From the NCBI GenBank assembly GCA_007570785.1, contig ML662465.1, forward strand, positions 6,127,974 to 6,191,973: a stretch of 64,000 bases of DNA, given 5' to 3'. Below the pieces are notes generated by a model. That model saw only the letters and a list, made by a program, of their open reading frames with translations, was not told where the DNA came from and searched no databases. The stretch is from Antilocapra americana. Its lineage: Eukaryota > Chordata > Mammalia > Artiodactyla > Antilocapridae. The translations under genes were made by a program, and so were the position numbers. The first letter of the stretch is position 1. Each line of letters starts with the position of its first letter. This document shows, one piece after another, positions 10,108 to 20,050 of the stretch.

Positions 10108-11724
10108 AAGTAAAAATGAGGTGATATAATTGAAGGTTTGTATATAAAGTAAGATTAGATCAATTCCTTATCGATTTTAGTTATCCTCTATAGTCTCTAA
10201 CTTTTCTAAAATTTTGGCCTAGCCCTTTTTCTGCAGTCTCTGTTTCAGAAAGTTTACAGTTCAGGGGTGGGGCAATGAGAAGATATGGGTGTAAATGTAC
10301 TCATTCTAAAACCCACCTAGCCCATCTTAGCCTAATGAAGTCCTAATTCATTCATTTTCTCTCTCATCCTGAGCTCTCATTTGATACCTTTAAGACAGAT
10401 TTACCTAAAGATAACCAATGCATACTTGAGGTTTGGAACAAAGATGAGTAAAGTAGGCAGGGGATTCAATAGTAAAAAGTAGGAATTGTCTTTATTTCTG
10501 CAAAGAAATTTGCTCATATCCTGCCCCCCGATGCCTGGCTTAGCTATTATTTTCCCAATTTTTACTAAACATAAAGAATAAAAAAATGTTATTTCTCTCT
10601 TAACTCTAAGGAAAACAAGACAACAGTAAATGCCAGGCAATGTGCAACCTCAATATCAAGATGGTTATAGTGAGTGGTGGAGACGGCGGCAAATAGGAAA
10701 TTACATTCTGCTCCATATCCTATGTTCAGTGGACAGCTACCACTTAGCTCTAGACCACTAATGTAGAACCACAGGTCTACTATTGCCAGAAATTCTAACT
10801 TCTCAAGAGAAGCTGATCATTTCGTTGTTACTGAATTACCCTGATTTTTTGGTGATGGCAACTGTTCTTCCAAATATAAGAGCATACGAGGGCCAACATG
10901 GTGAAGGCTCAAGAAGATGCATCTGTGAGCCAAAAGGGGCCTGAGGAACTGAGCTTACCACCTTGATTTTAGCTTCTGAAGAGAGAAAAAAGTGGGGAGA
11001 GGAAGTACACAATTCAGGTCCTGCTCAGAAATCAGATGGCATGTTTAAATTTGTACAGTCTGAGAAGGATGTACTAAGAAAGAAATGGATTGCTAAAGTG
11101 TGAGTAGGATTACAGGGAACCTCAGGGACAGTGCAGGATCCGGGACTGTCACCACCCACAACAGAAGGGATGAGGGGAAGGAGAGTTATCTAGAGCAAGC
11201 CTCTCTGAGAGGCACCTTCTGCTGAGGGTCCTAGCCAACCCGAGCTTATCTCTCAGAAAGAAAGGAACCCAGAGAAATAAATGACTTTTTTCTGTTGTTT
11301 TTGGCCTCCCATTGGCCAAACCCAACTGGAAGCAAGAGGACATGGAGGCTTGTGGATGTAATACATTTAGCCCAGCATCCGGGGCATCTTTGCAGGGTGG
11401 AAGGTGGTAAGGGGAGATATGGGGGGACAAGAAGAGACTTCTGGCATGGGGAACAGAAGCAACAGATGTTGGAGGATTTCTGAGGCTTCTCTGAGGACAG
11501 GATTCTGTTGGGTCAGTTTCCAAACTCTCAGAGCAGCTGTTCACACAGTCCAGTCACTAACCCCACCCAAATCTTAACTAAAGACGAGGAGAGCCTGGGA
11601 AGAAGGTATCGCTGGGGGCAGCCCAGAGGAAGGCTACAGAGAAATTTGGCTGGATGAGCAGTTCAGACCCATAGAGAGGCTCCATCCTCTGCTAAAGGGA
11701 CAGAATTGAGGGTGCAGGAAGCTT
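10108..11724. other. Long stretch without gene or clear repeat
   Basis: I see no assignable repeat in most of this. The longest frame (131 codons, minus, 11149-11544) is low-complexity Ser/Pro/Leu with no domain and is within chance length for this GC content. Confidence 0.4.
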
Positions 11725-11822
11725 ATTGGTAGCTCCACAAAGACAGGGATCTTGATGTTTCTCAAGCAAACTCAAGCAGTGCCTGGCATACAGTAGGTGC
11801 TCAATAAGTCCCTGCTGAAGGG
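11725..11822 (+). mobile_element. L2 LINE 3' tail
   Basis: 'gcagtgcctggcatacagtaggt' and 'gctcaataagtccctgctg' are L2 terminal motifs. Confidence 0.8.
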
Positions 11823-12384
11823 ACAAGATGTTTGGGCAAAGTGTAGCAGTCTGATTATATTCTCCATATAGAAGCATCCTGTTGCATTTTTCAGCATCTA
11901 GACTTCCCAGGGCTATTGAGGTGTTTCTCATCTTTTTAGTAATAGCTCTTGGAGGAACCCCCAACACCAGAAGGGTCCAAATGGGGAAACCACAGCCTAG
12001 CATTACTCTGGGAATTCCTGGATCAGAGAACAAACCCTAAAGTCTGTTCCACAGCTGCCTCCTTTTCACCAGCTGGAAATAACTCTGGGAACAAGTGGCT
12101 TGTGTCTCTGCATATTTCTCACTTGGCAAATCAACAAGCAGTTGGATTAGAGGATTAGGCACTAAATGAATGGCTAATGGCTTCTGTGAGATGCTATACA
12201 GAGGACATGAAGCTGGTGGCAGGGAACGAGCTGACCTGCAGTTTGCTGAGGCAGGTCTCAGACCATGGTCCTGAAGCAGTACTAAGAAGGGGAGTGAGAT
12301 ACACGTAGTCCTCTTCTTTCTTAAGGCCCATCTTGGCTAGTGTCTTAGCTCCTGCCCTATGGATTGCTAAATCAAATCAAAGGA
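11823..12384. other. No gene seen
   Basis: No repeat or coding feature that I can support. Confidence 0.4.
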
Positions 12385-12500
12385 CTCATTCTGTCACTGA
12401 TATATGTTAAACATTTACCATGCACCAGGCTAGTGCCAGGCACTGAAGTCAGGGCCGTGGATAACTCTGGCAGGCTTCCTACCCTCCCCTGAACTTATAG
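12385..12500 (+). repeat. L2-type ancient repeat fragment
   Basis: 'accatgcaccaggctagtgccaggcactg' type wording of the old mammalian repeat family, diverged. Confidence 0.4.
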
Positions 12501-12594
12501 TTGAGAGTACATAAGTCACAGCCACATGGAATTTGCAGTAATGAAGACTCTGGGGCCATATGCCTAGATGTTCTGAAGGAAGAGATCTGGAATG

Positions 12595-12670
12595 GGGACC
12601 AGGAATCTGTATTTGAAAAACAAGCATTCAGGGGTGATCCTAAAGTAGTCAGGCCATATCTTGAAAATCA
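12595..12670 (+). mobile_element. MER5-like fragment
   Basis: 'ccaggaatctgtatttgaa' and 'aggggtgatcctaaagtag' resemble the 3' half of MER5A. Confidence 0.4.
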
Positions 12671-13480
12671 ACTGGTCTACCTGGAATCTTACACATTGAG
12701 AAAAATGGCTTCTGGATCAATTAGCACCTGCCTTCCCAAACTGGAATTCTGCCTCATGGGAAGGACACTAGATTCACAAGTAGGCATAAAAAGAGAAAAA
12801 TCTCACATTGTCAAAATTACTCTTTAATTTCTTAAGAAGGTACCATGTTTGAGGTTTCTAATATAGTCTTTTAAAAAGACCATTCCAACTCCACTATGGG
12901 GAGAAATCTTCATTTCTTCGATGGCTTGCTTGGCAGTCCCGCTGTTTAAAAAGTACCAATCTTTAAATATTCCACACTGCATGATCCTGTCTTTACAAGA
13001 GGCACACAAGGAATAGCAGATTCAAGGCCCCATTTCACTCTCACTTTGGGGCATTCACTTATTGAGTGAAGTAGCAGGAAGAATTGCTTGTGCTATTTAA
13101 GTTATTATTTCTTTTTCTTAATTTTCTTTTCAAATCCAGGTGGTTAGATTGGCAGAAATTAAATGGGCATTTAATAGAAGTCCGTAGGTCTCGACAGACC
13201 ATGAAAACCATCTGCCACTTGCATTTTCCCATTTTGGGAAAGCTGAGAGGGCATGCAAGCCCATGACTTCCTTTGGGGGAATTCTTTATGATTAGGTCCC
13301 AACACTTACACCACATGGTCTACAGGTTATCGCACTCAGGGTGTGCGGTGCTCTGCATTCAGCAGTGCTAGTCACAGGGACTACGGTGTAAATGACACCC
13401 TGGAGTTGTGCGGTACGCAACCTGCACAGCCTGATGTGACGGCCCTAATTGTACCCAAAAGCAGTCAGGCAACTCCATGA
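12671..13480. other. No gene seen
   Basis: Repeat-poor sequence. Frames of 60-108 codons lack domains. Stretch 13320-13480 retains several CpGs but has no coding signature. Confidence 0.4.
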
Positions 13481-13910
13481 TTCAGTTCCAGGCCTTTGAT
13501 TGGGTGGGTAAGGAGTATACCTATTTTGCTGCTTTCAAATAATACAGCAGTGAAAACTGAGACAAATGAAACACCCAAGAGAATCTGAGTATCCATATTT
13601 TCAATTACATTGAACATTCATTCTTTACCCACATGAGTGCCAATTTGTATTACTCTGAGTTCCACTGAAATTGGCCCAAGCCCCTGGGGTACTTCTTGCC
13701 TAGTTTTACTTGTTATCCTGGGATAATTGGTTTAAAACTGATTACTGGGTCACTAATTATGGGGCCTATTGACAGTGTATTTCAGCTTAGGGAAGCAATT
13801 AAAAAGTTCACCCTAATTAATCAGGGGTAATTAACAGGTCTTAAATTTTGTCAAGAGATTAATTATCAAGAAATCCAGAACAAATCAATGTGCATTCCAG
13901 GAGGGAGAGA
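13481..13910. promoter_or_regulatory. Candidate enhancer: clustered homeodomain sites
   Basis: Repeat-free, AT-rich block with exact TAATTA palindromes at 13754, 13814, 13828 and 13860 and CAATTA at 13796. TAATTA is the core site of many homeodomain factors. Such clusters in gene deserts are typical of developmental enhancers. Conservation is not tested here, so the call is inference. Confidence 0.35.
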
Positions 13911-13939
13911 GAAGGCCAGTCATTGGAGCTGTTGGTTGT

Positions 13940-14090
13940 TTGGGCCATTTATTTATTCATGTAACTAATGTTTACTGAGCACCTACATGGTGCCGAGTGT
14001 AGAGACCAGGGACTCCAGTGGCTTTGCTGATGTAGTGTGCTTTTAAATGGGGAGTGGTCAGGCATGTGACCACATGGTTGTAGAGAGCCT
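13940..14090 (+). repeat. L2-type ancient repeat fragment
   Basis: 'gtttactgagcacctacatggtgcc' and 'agagaccagggactcc' match the old 'tattgagcacctac' repeat family. Confidence 0.45.
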
Positions 14091-14100
14091 CTTTGAAGAC

Positions 14101-14204
14101 ATAATAATAGTAATATTCCTAGCTACTTGTTTTGAGTGTTTATTATATGCTTCATGCATTAATAAGTATTTACATCTTTTATTTCATTAAATATTGACAC
14201 TGAC
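14101..14204 (+). repeat. MIR SINE, first half
   Basis: ATAATAAT-rich start and 'gagtgtttattatatgc...catgcattaataag' match the MIR 5' half. It is split by the Bov-tA at 14205, and the rest is at 14418-14515. Confidence 0.75.
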
Positions 14205-14417
14205 AGGCCTCCCTTGTAGCTCAGTTGATAAAGAATCTGCCTGCAATGCAGAAGACTTGGGTTTGATTCCTGGGTTGGGAAGATCCCCTGGAGAAGGAAA
14301 TGGCAACCCACTCTGATATTCTAGCCTGGACAATCCCATGGACAGAGGAGCCTCGCAGGCTACAGTCGATGGGGTCACAAGAGCTGGACACGACTTAGCG
14401 ACTAAACCACAACCACC
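14205..14417 (+). mobile_element. Bov-tA SINE
   Basis: Full plus-strand copy with a 12-bp target duplication attgacactgac at 14193-14204 and 14418-14429. It interrupts a MIR. Confidence 0.94.
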
Positions 14418-14515
14418 ATTGACACTGACCCTGTTAAGTAAATTCTCCTGGTTTTTTAAGAGGTAGGACAACTGAGGCCCAGATAGGTTAAGAAATTTGC
14501 CCCAGGGCTATTCTT
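14418..14515 (+). repeat. MIR SINE, second half
   Basis: 'aggacaactgaggcccagat' and 'aggttaagaaatttgcccca' continue the MIR interrupted at 14204. Confidence 0.75.
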
Positions 14516-14619
14516 TGTTGAGCTTTTCCATGTGTCAGTGTTCTGAAAAAGGAGATGAAATTGAAGGTTTCCCCTAAGGGTAGCTACTAGGAAGTCAGAA
14601 TAATGAAGTGAAGTTCAAG

Positions 14620-14757
14620 GACTCTAGAGCCAGATTGCCTATGTCAAATCTAAACCAGCCGTTAGGCAAGTTCATCACATCTCTCTGTGACTCCACTGTC
14701 CTCTTCTGTAAAATGGACAAATAGTCGCAATCTCACTGCTCTATTTTAAGATGATGC
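14620..14757 (+). repeat. MIR SINE, first part
   Basis: 'gagccagattgcctatgtc', 'ttaggcaagttcatcac' and 'ctcttctgtaaaatggac' match MIR. It is interrupted by the SINE at 14758 and resumes after 14966. Confidence 0.78.
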
Positions 14758-14966
14758 ATGCTGTGGTCTAGGCACCAAGTGCTGCCCGACTCTTGTGTCC
14801 CCAAGAACTGTAGACCACCAGGCTCCTCTGTCCGTAGGATTTTCCAGGCAAGACTACTGGAGAGGGTTGCCATTTCCTCCTTCAGGGGATTTTCCTGACC
14901 CAGGGATCAAACATAGGTCTCCTGCAGTGCAGGCAGATTCTTTACCGATTGAGCTATCAGGCATGT
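14758..14966 (-). mobile_element. Bov-tA SINE with a 38-bp flanking duplication
   Basis: Minus-strand copy. Host MIR sequence is duplicated on both sides (14720-14757 and 14967-15004), 38 bp with 4 mismatches, of which the inner 23 bp are identical. This is longer than usual SINE target duplications. Confidence 0.9.
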
Positions 14967-15060
14967 AATAGTAGCGACCTTACTGCTCTATTTTAAGATG
15001 ATGCCTGTTAAGTAGTTCCTGGTATGTGGCAAGTAATAGTAAGTGTTAGCTGTTGATACT
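14967..15060 (+). repeat. MIR SINE, remainder
   Basis: 'agtagttcctggtatgtggc' and 'agtaatagtaagtgttagctg' are the MIR 3' end following the inserted Bov-tA. Confidence 0.7.
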
Positions 15061-15224
15061 GTTAATTACTGCTTTCTTACAGAATGTGGAGTTTTTTGCC
15101 TTCCAGCTCTTGTTCTACCAGCTTGGATTATTCTGCCATGGAGTTTTAGAATAGATTTCTGTTAAGTTTGGGAGTATGCCAATGACTGAATTGTTAACTT
15201 CCCTCAAGTTCTCCTGTTACAGCC

Positions 15225-15345
15225 TTAACTCTCAGAGCAAGGTGTTTGAAGGAAGGGCCTGGGGGGGGGGGGGGGGGGGTGGGGATTAGGTTTAAATGAA
15301 GTCATTAGGGTGAGTGACTTTTGATGGGATTAGTGCCCTTATAAG
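15225..15345. repeat. Old repeat with G19 run
   Basis: A 19-base G homopolymer (15261-15279), one T, then GGGG, is flanked by 'gattaggtttaaatgaagtc' and 'gatgggattagtgcccttataag'. The flanks match a known old mammalian retro-repeat. The G run could form a quadruplex or reflect sequencing error in length. Confidence 0.6.
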
Positions 15346-15552
15346 GGCTTTCCCAGTTGCTCAGTGGTAAGGAATCTACCTCCAATGCAGGAAATGTGGG
15401 TTTGATCCCTGGGTCAGGAAGATCCCCTGGAGGAGGAAATGGCAACCTATTCCAGTATTCTTGCCTGGGTAATCCCAAGGATAGAAGAGCTTGGAGGGCT
15501 ACAGTCCATGGGGTTGCAAAGAATCAGACACAACTGAGCAACTGAGCAAAAT
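15346..15552 (+). mobile_element. Bov-tA SINE
   Basis: Full plus-strand copy from 'gggctttcccagttgctcagt' to 'cacaactgagcaactgagc'. Confidence 0.92.
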
Positions 15553-15564
15553 TTTTAGCTTTGT

Positions 15565-15775
15565 GGAAATGGGAACTAGCATTTATTTAGTTTCAGTATG
15601 TAATCTCTTTAAAACTTTATAATAATTCTATGAAGTAGCGATTGTGACTCCTCTCATTTTCAATATAAAAATCGAGGTGACATGAAGTTATGTAACTTGA
15701 CAAAATTGTATAGCTTCAAGTGATGGGAATGAGAGTCAAGTCTTAGTTTTTACACCTTTGTTTCTTTATTATCTC
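15565..15775 (+). repeat. MIR SINE
   Basis: 'ctagcatttatttagtttcag', 'ttataataattctatgaag' and 'gtgacatgaagttatgtaac' follow MIR order. Confidence 0.75.
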
Positions 15776-15821
15776 AGAACAAAAATTTTTTAAGTTCTAA
15801 GCAAGCTGGGTATTCCTCATT

Positions 15822-16827
15822 TTTTTTAAATAGGCAATGTTTTATTAGCCACATACATTTCAACAAAAAAGTTGGGGACACAGATTTGGCTATTTAGATT
15901 ATTAAAATGAGCGGATTACCCCCCCCATATTTAAGAGAAAACACATGACTAGAAATATTGAGATGGAAACTGGGTTAAACCAATTCCTAAGTTCTTATCC
16001 AGTAAGGAGTCAATAAAAGAAAAGATATTTTGAAACTAAAAATTAGGGAAGCCTATACACAATTTAAATGAGGGAAGACGAAAAAAACAAAATAAAGTCA
16101 GATTGTTTACATTTTATAGCCTTCGATTAAGCACATAAAACTGTACTATGTATTTCTCTGTGAACTTTTATGAAATTCAGATCACAGCATGTCATTTATA
16201 AACCTTTGTCTTTCTTCTGATCATCTACACCTTTTGCACAGTTCTTGAAGACAGCATCATCATCCACCTTCTTTTAACTTTGAAACTGGCCTGAGGCTGG
16301 GATGGGCCCGCGAGATTAAGGACAGGGTTTCCACCCCGAATATTTTCTATAGGACTCCTTTCTTCTTCGGCTTTTGTTCTTGTTCCTTCCTGGCCTGCTC
16401 TTCAGTTCTTTCTTTTTTAATTTTTTCCAGCTCTGCAAGAAGAGCTGCAGTGTCAGCATCTTCACTCTCCTCTTCAAAGTCTTCATCTTCCTCGTCTGTT
16501 AGGGGGTGGTCTACATCAAGCTTGGCCGCAGGAATCTGGTCCAACGGAGCTTCTTTGACACCGAAGAGGAGGCTGTATGTTCTCGGGTTGGCCAATCTCT
16601 GTTTTTATTTTGCAGCAGCTGCTCTCTCTGTCTCCCAGATCTCTCCTGAAATCACAGATCTGCACATCTTCAGGGGCATCCTGAGTGGTCTGTCTATATT
16701 TTATCTTTGTATGAGAAGGTAGGTCTCTGCTTGAATACTGCTTTGAGCATTAGTTCAAATCACCTTCCCCTTTTCCTCTCCCACCTCTTCTTGCAGGTTC
16801 AAAAGCTGGCTGAGCTGCTGCTGTCAT
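15822..16827 (-). pseudogene. CWC15 processed pseudogene
   Basis: This is an intronless, decayed copy of CWC15, a component of the PRP19-associated (CDC5L) spliceosome complex that acts in pre-mRNA splicing in the nucleus. Reading the minus strand from the ATG at 16827, the product can be followed in order across frames: an FEPAR..GGRGKGEGDL N-terminus, [23 protein letters not shown] (near 16680-16690), RPTREHT, LDQIPAA, an acidic [11 protein letters not shown] block, [15 protein letters not shown] (16407-16451), [28 protein letters not shown] and SEFHK. The stop maps to about 16146. Several frameshifts (for example before LDQIPAA and after EQEQK) and in-frame stops rule out a full-length product. 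A 3' untranslated segment follows with AATAAA on the minus strand (15841-15846) and a short A tail (T run from 15820). No introns, a poly-A end and a possible target duplication indicate L1-mediated retroposition. The parent comparison relies on remembered family sequence. Confidence 0.93.
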
Positions 16828-17194
16828 CCTTTATGCTTTGGGTTGTCACAGGGAACCCGCAGACTCTTCACCCCTGTCCCACTCTGTGAGGGGTGGCCCT
16901 CTGCAGAGTCTCCTGTCTGCTGTGCTCTCCATGGCCACCAGAGACTGGAGAAACTCATCTGCAGCTCTGGGGCCTCCTCGGCCCGCACTGGGTTCTCTGC
17001 CGCAACCCCCAAATACCCTTTCTGGCCCCACCCACAGTCTGGTTTTCTCATGCCGCTCACTTTGGCCCAAGCTCAGATACAGCCTGCTGCCGGAGATCAT
17101 ACAGACAGATCACACAGACGTCATTAGGACTTTCAGCTCCCAGAACCCTCTGCACCGAGGGCCAAAGGCCAAGACCTGGAAGGTGTTCCTCATT
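16828..17194 (-). other. Possible 5' extension of the CWC15 retrocopy
   Basis: The GC- and CpG-richer sequence upstream of the retrocopy ATG ends at ggtgttcctcatt (17182-17194). That repeats ggtattcctcatt at 15809-15821, beyond the A tail, with one mismatch. If these are the target duplication, the insert spans 15822-17181 and includes about 350 nt of 5' leader or promoter-proximal transcript. Open frames here (60-120 codons, both strands) have no domain. Confidence 0.5.
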
Positions 17195-17197
17195 ATT

Positions 17198-17328
17198 TAG
17201 TTGGAGAAGGAAATGACAACCCACTCCGGTATTCTTGCCTGGAGAATCCCATGGCAGAGGAGACTGGTGGGCTAGGGTTCACAGGGTTGCAAGAGTCAGA
17301 CATGACTTAGCGACTAAACCACCACCTC
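17198..17328 (+). mobile_element. Bov-A monomer
   Basis: Only the BovB-derived body is present ('ggagaaggaaatgacaaccc' to 'catgacttagcgactaaac'), without the tRNA-like head. It is either a truncated Bov-tA or a Bov-A unit. Confidence 0.88.
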
Positions 17329-17334
17329 TGTTTT

Positions 17335-17925
17335 CTTTAGTTAATGACCCAATGATCTTTACACATCAGTGCATACAGGTCCACCTCATTCTAGTTAACA
17401 GCTGCAGAGTATCTAGATGAACCAGAGATGATTTTATTGTCCCCCATCAGTGGGGATTTAGGTTATTTCCCAATGTTTCACTTGTATAAAAAGTTCTGCA
17501 ATAAATATCTATATCTATGTAGATAGATATAGACTTATATAAATATAGATATTTTTGCATATTTTTGTCGATAGCTCTATGAAGTAAATTACTAGAACTG
17601 GAATTGCTTTCTCAGTGATATGCATTATTTTAAATTTTGATGGCTACTGCCAGATTTTCCTCTACAGTTTTTGGACCAAATCATAGTTCCCACCAATAGG
17701 AATACTGTTTGACAATAACCCCACTAACAATGCACACTATTATTAATCTTTAATCTTTTAATATATCATTGTAAATTTTTTGCATCTATTTTTATTATTG
17801 CTCTTATTATTACTTATTTATTGGCCACTTGCATTTTTTTCCTATAATTGGACTATTAGTGTCTTTTCCTCATTTGGGAGAGGGAAATAGCTGTTTATCT
17901 ATCATGTATATTGAAAAGGTGAATT
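17335..17925 (-). mobile_element. Old L1 fragment, antisense
   Basis: 'ggggatttaggttatttccca', 'ttactagaactggaattgct' and 'tttaaattttgatggctactgcc' are the reverse strand of the L1 ORF2 end. A GATA/TAGATA-rich patch lies at 17505-17550. Confidence 0.75.
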
Positions 17926-17929
17926 CAGA

Positions 17930-18519
17930 TAAGGTCAAGAATTATTGAGAATGATGACAAAAGGAACCTCAAATAGAGTCTCTGATCCAAAGAGAAAACA
18001 ATGACCTCTCACATACTGTTCCTTTGGATGTGAGAATGGATTGAATCCAGAGCATTCACCTAATTGATAGTCTCAAGAAAGAACAGACAAGCAGAATACA
18101 TGCCAGGAGGGCTAAACAAAGAACATCCTAAGACATGGCAATTGTTAATCCCTATCGTGTTGCCTCCCTCACCTCTGCACCTGCCACAGCAGCTCCAGGG
18201 AATGCACCCCTGGTGTGGGAGAAAAATTCAGGGGACAGCCACTAAGGAAAGTGCACAGAGCTATAGCTGTGCAAAGAAGAATCTCTCTAAAAACTTAGAG
18301 AGATTCTTAGAACCTCTTAGATTATCTTAGACTATCTTAGAACTCAGTGATGAACACTGGAAATAGACTACAAAATATGTGTCCAACCATGTGCCCATTT
18401 CTTCCTAGTGTGGAGTGTTGTCCAGAGTTGGAAGTGGGAACAAAGGGAAGAGAATGATGAAGGGAGCTGTCTTCCACACTGAGAACAAAATTGATTATTT
18501 TTATCCCACTTGTTGGAGG
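17930..18519. other. No gene; hairpin and short tandem inside
   Basis: No coding frame supported. It contains the palindrome and tandem repeat listed at 18277-18344. Confidence 0.5.
18277..18344. repeat. Perfect 14-bp hairpin plus 10-bp tandem repeat
   Basis: aagaatctctctaa (18277-18290) and ttagagagattctt (18295-18308) are exact reverse complements around a 4-base loop. The right arm runs into four 10-bp units that each begin TCTTAG, at 18305, 18315, 18325 and 18335. Confidence 0.85.
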
Positions 18520-18650
18520 CAAGATCAAGCCTTGTACTTGTTGAAAATGCAAATCCCTAGGCTTCAATCGAGATGCATGGGTATCAGAATCTCCAGAGGA
18601 AGGGCCCAAGAGCTGTGTGTTTAGCAAGCACTTCAGGTGATGCAGGAAAC
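18520..18650 (+). mobile_element. MER5A fragment
   Basis: 'ttgttgaaaatgcaaatccct', 'gtatcagaatctccagagg' and 'cacttcaggtgatgc' match MER5A. Confidence 0.65.
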
Positions 18651-18674
18651 TGGAGGAAATATTGCCCGGGGACC

Positions 18675-18840
18675 CTGGTTCTCAATGTTGGCTGCATAGT
18701 AGAATCCCCAGGAAGGTTCAAAACAAAACCCCCATGCCCCACCCAGAAAGCTTCTAGTTCATTGGTCTGAGATAAAGCTTAGGCTGGAGTTTCTGCTGTT
18801 TGTTTTCAGCTCTCCTGGTGATCCTACTGGGCAGCCATGG
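18675..18840 (+). mobile_element. MER5A element
   Basis: 'ggttctcaatgttggctgca', 'tagaatccccaggaaggttc' and 'tctcctggtgatcctactggg' match MER5A from start to end. It lies just downstream of another MER5A copy in the same orientation. Confidence 0.7.
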
Positions 18841-19139
18841 TGAAAACTGCTTGGTCTCCAAAACGGTCAGATGATTGGAATAGGATCAGTCTTATCAAAC
18901 AGCCTGACAAAAATGCAGATTCACAGGCCACAGCTCTGAAAGATGCTGATGGGTCAGGCCTGGAGGAGGCCCTGGGAATAGGTCTAGGTACGAGATCCAG
19001 TGGGATAGCTGATTTAGTTAACTCACAAGGTAGAATGATCTTCCAAGAAGACAAGTCCACATTATGTTTTAAGACAGAGAGATGGGATCAAGGAGACAGT
19101 AGCATCCCAGAAATAGTGGGAAAATGGCACCCATGTGCA
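18841..19139. other. No gene; MER5-like traces
   Basis: 'gcagattcacaggccac' and 'gaaagatgctgatgggtcagg' weakly resemble MER5. The 127-codon frame starting at 18837 runs into the TG array and is not supported. Confidence 0.35.
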
Positions 19140-19332
19140 TGGGAGCGTGGGTGTACCTGTGTGTATGTATATGTTTGTCTATATGCGTATGTGTATACAT
19201 ATGTGTATGTGTGTTTATAAATGTGTCTCTGTGTGTCTACATGGGTGTATGTACACATGTGTGTAACTGTGCATGTATGTGTCTCTGTGTGTGCATGTGT
19301 GTGTTTACATGTGTATGCATGTTGCGTGCGTG

Positions 19333-19367
<35 letters not shown>

Positions 19368-19368
19368 G
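19140..19368. repeat. Complex TG-rich satellite-like array
   Basis: Interrupted TG/TATG repeats end in a clean (GT)n run at about 19334-19366. The Cys/Val-rich frames on plus and the Thr/His-rich frame on minus are translations of the repeat. Confidence 0.92.
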
Positions 19369-19769
19369 TGAAGTGGGGGCAGGGAAAGCCCTCTGCTCTT
19401 GTGTTACTCCCTGGATTCACCTTGAACCAGCAGGCAAGTTGCTGAGTCCCTAGCCATTATTCTGTGGAAGAAACACCACGAAGTGGCCTTGGCTAGTTGA
19501 CAGAATTTCTTTTTCGTGCTTTTTTTTTCCTTTCCAACCGGTAACATTGCTACTGATATATGCAAGGCCCTGCCCCCTTTTACCCCCACCCCCTTTCCCA
19601 CGCCACTGCCCACGCAATGCCATGGTTTCAGTATCCATTTCCTGTTTCCTTCTGTGCAACTAGTGTGACTCCTGCCGGCTCCTCCTGGCTCTGCCTGTCC
19701 CAGTGATGGACACTGAGGAGCCCCACAGTGAGTGTGCTGCAGGGAACATTCCTGCCCATGTCCCCTCCT
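19369..19769. other. No gene seen
   Basis: A 168-codon minus-strand frame crosses this block (19404-19910). It has no domain and its other end lies in L1-like sequence. Confidence 0.4.
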
Positions 19770-20050
19770 TTGGGAGTAGGCTTGCTGGCTTAGTGGGTAC
19801 TCGTGGATGGAGAATCTGCCGTAGCCCTGCCAGGGTGCCCTGCAGCCAGCTGCACACACCACAGGATGGAGCTTCGCGGAACCTCCCTTCCCTGCCTGAG
19901 CCATGCACATCTAGCTTTCCAATTTTGCCTGTCTAGGTGGGAAGTGATCTCTTGTTCTTGTTTAATTGGCATTTCTCTTATTACTAAATGATTTGAACAT
20001 CTCTCCCTATGTGTGTTCGCCTTTTAGATTTCCAATTTTCTTTTATACCA
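19770..20050 (-). mobile_element. Diverged L1 fragment, antisense
   Basis: 'ggcttgctggcttagtgggta' and 'tgtttaattggcatttctctt' with 'gatttgaacatctctccc' resemble the reverse strand of L1 ORF2. It is much more diverged than the copy at 17335. Confidence 0.55.

Noticed and set aside
19088..19453. Cys/Val-rich and Thr/His-rich frames resembling metal-binding peptides
   Set aside because: They are translations of the TG/CA repeat array on each strand.
19404..19910. 168-codon minus-strand frame
   Set aside because: No domain; overlaps diverged L1 sequence at one end.
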